The notes under the pieces were generated by a model that made no database searches, was not told where the DNA came from, and saw only the letters and a list, made by a program, of their open reading frames with translations. Shown piece after piece: positions 1 to 6,663 of a DNA stretch of 12,762 bases. The stretch is from an uncultured Desulfobacterales bacterium (GTDB taxonomy: Bacteria > Desulfobacterota > Desulfobacteria > Desulfobacterales > JAFDCJ01): NCBI GenBank assembly GCA_945787595.1, contig CALZJV010000341.1:1-12762 (forward strand). The letters run 5' to 3'. Numbering within the stretch: position 1 is the first letter of the stretch; each line of letters starts with the position of its first letter. Position numbers and translations under genes: made by a program.

Positions 1-1
1 T

Positions 2-46
2 GGCGGGGGTGGCGTTTCGATGGCAGCGGCCATTGAAATGATTTAA
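2..46 (+). CDS. C-terminal end of a probable thiolase (acetyl-CoA acetyltransferase family), partial
   Basis: The open frame entering at the left edge ends with TAA at 44-46 and reads GGGVSMAAAIEMI. Thiolases end with a glycine-rich active-site loop followed by a short helix (pattern GGGxxxAxxxE), and this tail fits it. Thiolases catalyse thiolytic cleavage or Claisen condensation of acyl-CoA, which would suit the acyl-CoA ligase downstream. Only 14 codons are visible, so this rests on one short motif. Any other protein with a GGG-helix C-terminus would look the same. Confidence 0.5.
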   Translation, partial: GGGGVSMAAAIEMI

Positions 47-59
47 AAGGAGATGGATA

Positions 60-203
60 ATGAAGAGAACATTGTGCTACGGTTTTTGTTTTTTCCTGGC
101 GATGTTGTTTCCCCTTTGCTTGATGGCTGCGGACTATGTGGCCGAGGCCGATCTGATGACCACTATTTTAAAGACAGAGCCAATGAGCTTCTGGCTAAGT
201 TAA
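60..203 (+). CDS. Short ORF with signal peptide, probably the truncated start of an exported protein
   Basis: The ATG at 60 lies 13 bases after the stop of the preceding gene and has a strong ribosome binding site (AAGGAG, 48-53), so it looks like a genuine start in the same transcript. The 47-residue product begins MKRT, has a hydrophobic stretch over residues 5-22 and a plausible signal peptidase I site after CLMA (residues 20-23). The mature part would be only about 24 residues, DYVAEADLMTTILKTEPMSFW plus LS. That is too short for a folded periplasmic protein. The stop at 201-203 falls about a dozen bases before a degenerate inverted repeat, so the gene was probably truncated there. The mature start vaguely resembles the entry into a rhodanese-like domain, but this is a guess. 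Confidence 0.45.
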   Translation: MKRTLCYGFCFFLAMLFPLCLMAADYVAEADLMTTILKTEPMSFWLS

Positions 204-215
204 AGTAGATCCTTT

Positions 216-414
216 ACAAAAAAACAAAACACAAGCTCCAAATTCGAAATTTCAATGACCAAAACGAAGTAATCCGCACCTTAATCGAGCGAAAAGGCAC
301 AATTAAGGGAGGCGATCATTGTCAACAGTCCGTTAATTCCAATGCATTAAATCCTAAATGTGTTTGGGTTATTGGAGATTGGGATTTGGATATTGTTTGT
401 GATTTGTTATTTGT
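216..414. repeat. Imperfect inverted repeat, about 50 bp arms, MITE-like or REP-like
   Basis: The left arm (216-265) is A/C-rich and the right arm (362-414) is G/T-rich. The reverse complement of the right arm follows the left arm along its length. The inner 29 bases (237-265 against the complement of 362-390) match at 22 of 29 positions without gaps. The arms flank about 96 bp of unrelated sequence with no convincing ORF. Dispersed repeats built from AATTTGG / CCAAATT words are common between genes in many Desulfobacterota as I recall, and this looks like a decayed member. A transcript through it could fold into a long imperfect hairpin upstream of the acyl-CoA ligase. No clear target-site duplication was seen. 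Confidence 0.6.
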
Positions 415-503
415 GGCTTGGAATTTTCTCCTTTCTTGCATTTAACTGGATTTAGATATCCTATTATATATTTGCGAGACATGAAAAAAAAGGAGGTGTG
501 GCG

Positions 504-2195
504 ATGTCGGATCCATATTCACAAAAGCCCTGGTTAAAGTACTATGATGAACACGTTTCCCACAGGCTGGATTATCCGCGAAAAACCTATGCCGAGGTAT
601 TCCACGAAGCCGCAGCGTACATCCCTACCACAGTGGCGGTCTACTATATGGGCAGGGGGCTGACCTACCATGAACTGGATAATTTTTCCAACCGATTCGC
701 AAACTTTCTCCAAAAAAGCGGGCTCAAGCCCGGCGATACGGTAGGCGTCAACCTGCCCAATATTCCGGCGTATTACATCGCCATTATCGGCATCCAGAAA
801 GCTGGTTGCGTACTGACCGGTGTCAGCCCTCTTCTGCAACCCAAAGAGCTGGAATATCAGCTTAAGGATTCCGACGCCAAGTTTTTGATAACTTTGGATG
901 CTTTATTCGAAAAGGTGGAAGCCGTCGTCAAAAGAACCCTGGTAAAAACCGTTGCCGTCGCGGCAATTGCCGATTTTATCTCCCCTATGAAGCGGTTTTT
1001 AGGAAAACTGCTGAAAAAAATTCCCTCAGCAGATGTCCATCCGATCACAGGTGTTGAAGTCGGCCGTTTTTTAGATTTTCTACAAGAGGTGCCGGTAGAC
1101 AGAGTCGAGGAAAAACTTGATCCCGCTGCCCCCTGCCTGATGCAGTATACCGGCGGCACCACCGGACCGCCGAAAGGTGCGGTCCTCACCCACAGAAATA
1201 TTGTGTCCCACATGACCCAGGTCAACACATGGCTGGACATGAAAAGCGGCGAAACTCCGATCGTCCTGTCCGCCTTTCCCCTCTTCCATCAGGCCGGCCT
1301 TTTTTTAGCCATGGATATCATGGCACTCGGAGGTACCCTGGTGGCAGTTCCCAATCCCAGGGATCTGAACTTTCTGGTATCGGCGATAGCAAAGTACCGG
1401 CCCACCGCGATTGTCAATGTCCCCACAATTTTTCTGGAGCTGTTGAAAAAGGCGAAATTTCAATCCTTAAATTTTTCGGGCGTTAAATGGTTTCTCAGCG
1501 GTGCGGCGCCATTTCCAGCCGAATACATCAAAAAATTCGAAGCCGTGGTAGGAGAAGGCAAATTGATTGAAGTTCTGGGAATGACGGAAACTAGCCCTGT
1601 CAATACCGGTCTTCCTCTATATGGCGAGAAGAAGCCGGGTTCGGTCGGCATCCCTTTGCCGGACACGGAGGTGAAATTGGTAGATCCGGAAACCGGAGAA
1701 ATCGTTGCCCAGGGTGACCCCGGTGAGTTTGTCGCCAGAGGCCCCCAGGTGTTTACCGCTGGATACCACAAAAGACCCGAAGAAACGTCCAATACGCTCA
1801 AAGACGGCTGGATCTACACCGGAGACATCTGTACCATGGATGAAGACGGCTATTTCTACGTCGTAGATCGCTTAAAAGACATGGTGATTGTATCGGGGTT
1901 TAAGGTTTTCACCCGAACCGTGGATGATGTGTTGATGGAACATCCTAATATCGATATGGCCGCCACCATCGGACTTCCCGATCCCGGGCGGCCCGGTTCT
2001 GAGTTCGTCGCCAGCGCCATTGTCCTCAAGCCCGAAGTAGAGAAAAACGAGGACACCAAGAAAGAAATCACCGCATATATGCGCGAAAAGGTCGCTCCCT
2101 ATAAGGTGCCCAAACAGATCGAATTTATGGAAGACCTTCCCCGGAGTGCAGTCGGTAAGGTGTTAAAGCGGGAGTTGAGAGAGCAAATGAAATGA
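504..2195 (+). CDS. Acyl-CoA synthetase (AMP-forming long/medium-chain fatty-acid-CoA ligase)
   Basis: This is a complete 563-residue member of the ANL adenylating superfamily. It activates a carboxylate with ATP to an acyl-adenylate and transfers it to CoA. The ATG at 504 is preferred because AAGGAGG (490-496) lies 7 bases upstream, whereas the GTG at 498 sits almost on that site. Visible motifs are the phosphate loop YTGGTTGPPKGA (residues 215-226), the A5 motif GMTETSP (359-365), the adenine/ribose motif YTGD (438-441), the hinge DRLKDMVI (455-462) and the catalytic lysine in PRSAVGKVLK (K552). There is no signal peptide or membrane segment, so it is cytosolic or peripheral. The A8 loop is odd: it reads GFKVFTRTVDD where relatives usually have a proline and an acidic residue (P-x-E). 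The stop overlaps the next start as ATGA, implying translational coupling to the membrane hydrolase. The exact chain-length preference cannot be read from the sequence. Confidence 0.93.
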   Translation: MSDPYSQKPWLKYYDEHVSHRLDYPRKTYAEVFHEAAAYIPTTVAVYYMGRGLTYHELDNFSNRFANFLQKSGLKPGDTVGVNLPNIPAYYIAIIGIQKAGCVLTGVSPLLQPKELEYQLKDSDAKFLITLDALFEKVEAVVKRTLVKTVAVAAIADFISPMKRFLGKLLKKIPSADVHPITGVEVGRFLDFLQEVPVDRVEEKLDPAAPCLMQYTGGTTGPPKGAVLTHRNIVSHMTQVNTWLDMKSGETPIVLSAFPLFHQAGLFLAMDIMALGGTLVAVPNPRDLNFLVSAIAKYRPTAIVNVPTIFLELLKKAKFQSLNFSGVKWFLSGAAPFPAEYIKKFEAVVGEGKLIEVLGMTETSPVNTGLPLYGEKKPGSVGIPLPDTEVKLVDPETGEIVAQGDPGEFVARGPQVFTAGYHKRPEETSNTLKDGWIYTGDICTMDEDGYFYVVDRLKDMVIVSGFKVFTRTVDDVLMEHPNIDMAATIGLPDPGRPGSEFVASAIVLKPEVEKNEDTKKEITAYMREKVAPYKVPKQIEFMEDLPRSAVGKVLKRELREQMK

Positions 2196-4033
2196 ACACA
2201 GATTATCTGTTTGACTCTGATCATCGCAGCAAAGCACCACTGGCCTTTGTTATCTGCCTATCCATTTTGATTGCTGCCATGCTTCTGGCGTCGTTGACGC
2301 AAAGAAGTTTCTGGAGAGTCTCCGTCACCAATGTGACCTATACCAATTTCAACGGTATTTTGATCCGGGCCAAACTTCTCAAGCCGCTAAACGCTTCCAA
2401 CTCCCATCCGGCACCAGGTATCATGTACATCCACGGCTACCAGAACAATCGCGAAAGCAGTGATGCCTACTGTATCGAACTGGCAAGACGGGGGATGGTC
2501 GTCCTTGAAATCGATGCTATCGGCCGGGGCAATTCCGGAAAGCCGGGGGAGCCAGATGATCCTGACTTCGACCCTTCTTTCGGCGGCAAGAGATCCTTGA
2601 AATATCTGTTATCGCTTCCCTATGTGGATGGCGCCCGGATCGGGCTGATGGGCCACAGCCGCGGAGCGGAACTGGTTTACAATTTAGCGTTGAAGAACCC
2701 CGCCATCAAGGCCCTTGTTATTTCCGGTTTCGCCTATAAGGATGATGCTTCGACGGACATGCCGCAAAACATGCTCATGATTTTCGGCAAGTATGATGAG
2801 TTCCGCAAACGCATGACTGCGACCCGGGATTTCGAGCGACAATGGATGCAAACCCTTCGAACGCGCAACGTTTTTCCGGTAAAAAATCCGAAGCTTGGCG
2901 AAACCTATGGTGATTTTGAAAACGGCACCGCCAGACGGGTTTATATGCCAAGAATCACCCACCTGCATCAGTCCCACAGCAGCGCTGCCGTAGCGCAGGC
3001 CCTGGAATGGATGAGGAGCGCCCTGAAACCTGAAAAAGAATATTGGATCCCCTCAAAACAGCAGATCTGGCTGATTAAAGAGTGGTCCACGCTGGTTGCC
3101 ATGCTGGCCTGCTTTGCCTCCCTCGGTCCCCTTGGGTTGTTGCTGCTGAGAACTTCATTTTTCAGTTCGCTGCAATCTGCGGTATTCGGGAATTATGCAT
3201 GCACCGGCAGGTCGTACATCAAGCCGGTTGTCGTAAACGGCCTGCTGATGTGGCTCTACTTGCCCATCATTTTTGTCCTTTTCGGGGTGCACCTATACCT
3301 GGTTCGCATTGACAAAGCATTTCCGCTGATGATGACCAACGGCATTGTCTGGTGGTTTCTGTGGATTAACAGCATCGGTTTTGTCTTTTTCAGGAGTTGG
3401 TTCAAGAAGCAAAACCGTGAGCGTGATCTGACCCTGTATGACCTCGGGCTTTCCTATCGCGAAGATCGATTCGCCCTTGACGGTATAAAAATTATCAAAA
3501 CCGTATTGCTGGCCGCCATCCTGTTTCTCTTCGCCTACTTAATTGAGCATACGTTGGAAAGTATTTTCATTGTCGACTTTCGCTTTATCTTTCCCTTTGT
3601 CAGCGATCTGACACTCCACAGAGCAAGGCTCTGGTTGACCTACTTCCCGTTTCTCCTGATGGGTTTTGTCCTGATGGGGATCTTTTTACATGGCCAATTA
3701 CGGCGACCTCAAAGAGCGACCTGGTTGAATACATTTGTAACCTGGTCGACATTCAATATACTGGTCTTGATCATACCGCTGATCTTATTTCTCCTGCTCC
3801 AGTACGTGCCTCTGTTTACCATCGGTGCCATTCCTTTTGTCGGCCCCGGGGGGATGTTCATTGCCTACACCCATAACCTCTTTCACATCATCGGTGTGTT
3901 CATCATGATAACCCCGATTTCTACCTGGTTCTATCAACTGACGGGTAAAATTTACCTGGGAGCCATACTCAGCGCCGCATTGGTCACCTGGATGTTTGTC
4001 TCTTCCCAGGTAATTGCACCGATACCGGGTTAA
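2192..4033 (+). CDS. Membrane-anchored alpha/beta-hydrolase with C-terminal multispan domain
   Basis: A 613-residue protein in three parts. Residues 16-36 form an N-terminal membrane anchor. Residues 45-275 form an alpha/beta-hydrolase domain with an oxyanion motif YIHGYQ (79-84), the nucleophile elbow GHSRG (S156), a likely acid in GKYDE (D202) and candidate catalytic histidines in THLHQSH (H257, H259, H262). Residues 296-610 hold about six or seven hydrophobic segments (near 299-320, 345-370, 380-400, 435-452, 483-500, 517-545 and 560-610) with no domain I can name. The likely role is hydrolysis of an ester or amide of a lipid-like substrate at the inner membrane; the substrate is unknown. 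The start overlaps the ligase stop by 4 bp (ATGA), so the two are probably made in fixed proportion and may hand over a released acyl chain for activation. No Rho-independent terminator follows. Confidence 0.85.
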   Translation: MNTDYLFDSDHRSKAPLAFVICLSILIAAMLLASLTQRSFWRVSVTNVTYTNFNGILIRAKLLKPLNASNSHPAPGIMYIHGYQNNRESSDAYCIELARRGMVVLEIDAIGRGNSGKPGEPDDPDFDPSFGGKRSLKYLLSLPYVDGARIGLMGHSRGAELVYNLALKNPAIKALVISGFAYKDDASTDMPQNMLMIFGKYDEFRKRMTATRDFERQWMQTLRTRNVFPVKNPKLGETYGDFENGTARRVYMPRITHLHQSHSSAAVAQALEWMRSALKPEKEYWIPSKQQIWLIKEWSTLVAMLACFASLGPLGLLLLRTSFFSSLQSAVFGNYACTGRSYIKPVVVNGLLMWLYLPIIFVLFGVHLYLVRIDKAFPLMMTNGIVWWFLWINSIGFVFFRSWFKKQNRERDLTLYDLGLSYREDRFALDGIKIIKTVLLAAILFLFAYLIEHTLESIFIVDFRFIFPFVSDLTLHRARLWLTYFPFLLMGFVLMGIFLHGQLRRPQRATWLNTFVTWSTFNILVLIIPLILFLLLQYVPLFTIGAIPFVGPGGMFIAYTHNLFHIIGVFIMITPISTWFYQLTGKIYLGAILSAALVTWMFVSSQVIAPIPG

Positions 4034-4310
4034 AAGAAGGCGGAAGTGGGAATGGGGAAGGCGGAAGGAAGGATGACAGAGGGTAGAAGGCGGAGGACAG
4101 CGAATAGAAGGTAAGAAGTTGGGAAGGTGCGAAGATGGGCGGCAATATCCAAGTCGGAATAGGGAAGGCGGAAGGAAAGAGGACAGAAGACAGAATTCAG
4201 AGGACAGGATTCAGAAGACCGAGGATAAAGGGTAGAAGGTGAGAAGTTGGGAAGCTGGGAAGGTGAGAAGGTGGGAGGATCAAATTCGATTCAACTCAAT
4301 CAACTCAATA
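4034..4310. repeat. Purine-rich degenerate direct-repeat tract
   Basis: From the stop of the hydrolase to about 4278 the plus strand is overwhelmingly G and A. Two diverged units of roughly 100 bp can be aligned: the 16-mer GGGAAGGCGGAAGGAA occurs at 4055-4070 and 4162-4177, and AGAAGTTGGGAAG occurs at 4114-4126 and 4242-4254. Inside the units are shorter words such as AGGACAG, GGGTAGAAGG and GAAGGTGAGAAG. The tract ends in a different tandem word, TCAACTCAA, repeated over 4290-4308. No ORF of interest crosses it. The strong strand bias would favour R-loops or triplex DNA. I take it as an intergenic degenerate repeat of unknown origin. Confidence 0.7.
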
Positions 4311-4565
4311 ATCCAGTGAACTAAATAAACTCCAGGTGCTTGAGAATAAAATAAAATCGCAATGCAGATATAATTTGCATATGCCATTTTTTTTCGATAA
4401 GCGATATATGCAGGACATGGCAAGAAATGTGTAACTGGAGATACGTCAAATTCGGAGAAAATTTCGAGGATATCATTAATTTTACCTAAATTCAGAACTC
4501 ATTTTATCTGTATGTGGAACAATAACAAGAAGTCTATTTAATATGATTGTTGGGCAGGAGACGTA
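4311..4565 (+). other. AT-rich spacer upstream of the methyltransferase remnant
   Basis: This stretch is AT-rich and holds no supportable gene. TGCATAT near 4376 and ATATGCA near 4407 are 7-base inverted words around a T8 run, too far apart and too weak to call a terminator. A promoter for the downstream ORF is expected here, but no convincing -35/-10 pair stood out. The only clear signal is the ribosome binding site AGGAG at 4556-4560. Confidence 0.4.
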
Positions 4566-4940
4566 ATGAGTGAAACTCAAAGAGCAACCGCCAGAGAGAT
4601 CGCGCATAGACACCTGGATTCGGGTGACCCGCTTGGTTGGTTCGAAGATCTCTATTCGCAAGCGGATGAAGAGTCATCAATCATTCCATGGGCAGATTTG
4701 GAGCCAAATCCCAATCTCATCGACTGGCTGAATCAAAACGGTACTGCACCTTGCGGTCTGGCGATCAAAATCGGTAGTGGCCTGGGCGACGATGCCGAGG
4801 AACTATCACGGCGCGGTTTTGAAACGACTGCATTCGACATATCGGAGTCGGCAATCGCATGGAGCCGAAAGCGTTTCGCGAAATCATCCGTATCGTATAT
4901 TGTTGCAGACCTGTTCCCTGCACCAATCGATTCATGTTAA
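4566..4940 (+). pseudogene. N-terminal fragment of a class I SAM-dependent methyltransferase (TPMT-like)
   Basis: The ATG at 4566 follows AGGAG with 5-base spacing, so the start is credible. The 124-residue product has the N-terminal region of small TPMT-like methyltransferases (SGDPLGWFEDLY near residues 18-29, then PWADLEPNP). It also has the SAM-binding motif I as KIGSGLGDDAEELSRRGF (residues about 68-85) and motif II with the acidic residue in AFDISESAIAW. It then breaks off after VADLFPAP, where relatives continue for roughly 80 more residues with the rest of the Rossmann sheet. The last residues IDSC look like read-through of unrelated sequence. The stop lies 1 bp from the convergent stop of the AbrB gene, so the missing half was probably removed by a deletion or rearrangement. 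As it stands it is unlikely to be an active enzyme. Confidence 0.75.
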
Positions 4941-4941
4941 T

Positions 4942-5439
4942 TCAACCTGATATCCATTTAAATATCAGCGGGGCGGTGAGGATGACAAACACCACCCGGA
5001 CGAAATGAAAACAGACCACCAGCATGGGTTGTGCTTGGCTGTCGAACGCCAGCACGATTAGGGCGCTCATTGCTCCCGGACTCGTTCCCAGGTAGGCGGT
5101 GCCGATATCCAGCAGCCCCAACCGAGTAAATATGACCGCCATAAGCACTCCGGCGCCCACCAGGACCACACATGAGATGATGACCGGAAGGGCAATTTTT
5201 TTCATGGCATGAAACAGTTCCGGTTGAAATGTCGCTCCCACCATGATGCCCACGAAGACTTGGAGGGCAAAAGTAAACCCTTTCGGGATTTCCCAGTGCA
5301 TCTTCATCGTCATTTTAAACACAATTATGGTCAGCATCGCTCCGATTAGGGCGCCGGCCGGAATTTTCAGCTTGGCCCCCAGGACGCCGCCGACAATACC
5401 GAGCCCTATATAAGTAAGTAACCCCAGGCTAGAACTCAT
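4942..5439 (-). CDS. AbrB-family integral membrane protein, single-module (PF05145-like)
   Basis: A 165-residue hydrophobic protein with about five membrane segments, starting at an ATG with AAGGAAG about 5 bases upstream. The motifs GGVLGAKLKIPAGALIGAML (residues about 17-36), GIMVGATF (about 84-91) and LGTSPGAMSALIVLAFDSQAQ (about 117-137) are typical of the AbrB membrane-protein duplication family (often mislabelled as a regulator or as ammonia monooxygenase). That family includes E. coli AbrB and TTT-associated permeases. Classical members carry two such modules in about 350 residues. This one has a single module, which would need to dimerise to build the same fold. Its ends look intact. 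It is transcribed in the same direction as the dehydrogenase upstream but separated by 216 bp, so it may have its own promoter. The transported substrate, if any, is unknown. Confidence 0.82.
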   Translation of the reverse strand: MSSSLGLLTYIGLGIVGGVLGAKLKIPAGALIGAMLTIIVFKMTMKMHWEIPKGFTFALQVFVGIMVGATFQPELFHAMKKIALPVIISCVVLVGAGVLMAVIFTRLGLLDIGTAYLGTSPGAMSALIVLAFDSQAQPMLVVCFHFVRVVFVILTAPLIFKWISG

Positions 5440-5655
5440 TTCAACTTCCTTTCCAACGATTAATGTAATCTTTCCAGTTCGCTGTTAAGCGCTTTTACCA
5501 TTATTTTTAGCCCCTTTTAACATCTGCAATTCCCGCATAATTTACTCCCGTTATTTTATTTTGATCGATCTGGTGATATATTGAGAACACCCGACCTCGT
5601 TTGCGTCTGTTTTGCTATATTCCACGTGCAGGAGTTTGTTATGTGATAGTTAAGT

Positions 5656-6663
5656 TTAGGCAAGATTGCCAATTCTCGTTCTGGATAATTTTATAGCCTC
5701 TGGGTTTAAAACTTCTTTCTTGGAGAGACTACCCTCAAGCCACAAGGCAAGCTGATCTACCGCAACCTCAACAAATTCGTGCAATACATCATTGACCTTC
5801 CATCCAATATGGGGTGTCAATAGGACGTTAGGCAATGTCCTCAGCGAGCTTGATGCGGACAATGGTTCAATAGCAAAAACGTCCAGCCCCGCGCCTGCTA
5901 TACGTTTTTTGCGCAACGCCTCTACCAATGCGTCTTCATCAACAATTGCTCCTCGGGATGTGTTAATCAGAAATGACCCGGATTTCATTTTGGCTATTCT
6001 ATCACGATTGATAAGTCCTCGTGACTCATCCGACAGACGAAGGTGAATAGATACGATATCAGAGCTGGCCAGAAGATCATCTAAAGGCATGCGCACAACA
6101 CCGAGATCATTATTGCTATAAGATGATCCTCGATCCCAGGCAATGACATTCATGTCAAACGCTTTGGCTATGCGTGCGACTGGCCGTCCATGACGGCCGT
6201 AACCAAGAATGCCCAACGTGCGGCCGGCAAGCGAGCTTCCCATAGACATGGGCCATTCTCCTTTCGACATTTGAGTAGTTAAAGGATAAATTTCTCGTAT
6301 CAAACCGAGCATAAATCCAAAAACCAACTCAGGAACAACGACCATCGGGCGAGTTGCTCGCCGACCTAAAGCAACAACTATTCCCCGCTTGGTTGCCGCT
6401 GTTTCCTCAAGATGGTAAGCATGGCCACCGGTTTGTAAAATAAGTTCCAGATTGTCGCAGAATTTGAGTAGATTTTCATCCAGTTGAGTACGTTCTCTAA
6501 GAGTTAACAAAACCTGGAAACGTTTTAACTGATGCATATCGTCAGCCGCAAGAAGATAATTAAGAATTGTCACGTCGGCCAGTTCTCGCAAACGGTTCAT
6601 TGCTGGAGCCATTGCTAACTGTCCTTCGTAATCATCCAGAACCAACAGTTTTGGCAAATGCAT
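5656..6663 (-). CDS. D-isomer-specific 2-hydroxyacid dehydrogenase, NAD-dependent
   Basis: A 335-residue cytosolic enzyme that interconverts a 2-oxo acid and a D-2-hydroxy acid using NAD(H). The start ATG at 6663 has AAGGAG 5 bases upstream; the GTG at 6669 overlaps that site and is rejected. The NAD fold begins with LGILGYGRHGRPVAR (glycines 154, 156, 159), and an Asp at 177 ends the second strand, indicating NAD over NADP. The catalytic triad is complete: Arg237 in NTSRGAIVDE, Glu266 in FAIEPL and His285 in TPHIGW. The N-terminal substrate domain spans about residues 1-105 with the usual C-terminal helix returning to it. The start lies inside the end of the amidohydrolase gene (32 bp overlap), so the pair is translationally linked. 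Subfamily (lactate, glycerate, phosphoglycerate or other) cannot be decided from these motifs. Confidence 0.93.
   Translation of the reverse strand: MHLPKLLVLDDYEGQLAMAPAMNRLRELADVTILNYLLAADDMHQLKRFQVLLTLRERTQLDENLLKFCDNLELILQTGGHAYHLEETAATKRGIVVALGRRATRPMVVVPELVFGFMLGLIREIYPLTTQMSKGEWPMSMGSSLAGRTLGILGYGRHGRPVARIAKAFDMNVIAWDRGSSYSNNDLGVVRMPLDDLLASSDIVSIHLRLSDESRGLINRDRIAKMKSGSFLINTSRGAIVDEDALVEALRKKRIAGAGLDVFAIEPLSASSSLRTLPNVLLTPHIGWKVNDVLHEFVEVAVDQLALWLEGSLSKKEVLNPEAIKLSRTRIGNLA

Noticed and set aside
216..414. CRISPR array or insertion sequence at the inverted repeat
   Set aside because: There is one pair of arms only, no regularly spaced direct repeats, no transposase frame and no visible target duplication.
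857..1240. Minus-strand ORFs inside the acyl-CoA ligase gene
   Set aside because: They lie opposite a gene with full catalytic motifs, and their translations show no recognisable family.
4376..4415. Hairpin TGCATAT/ATATGCA as terminator for the hydrolase operon
   Set aside because: The stem is only 7 weak pairs with a long loop, and it lies about 340 bases after the stop with the T-run inside the loop rather than after the stem.
5460..5538. Two very short ORFs upstream of the AbrB gene as annotated genes
   Set aside because: At 13 and 17 codons they are too short to support without conservation or expression data; they are kept only as a low-interest observation.
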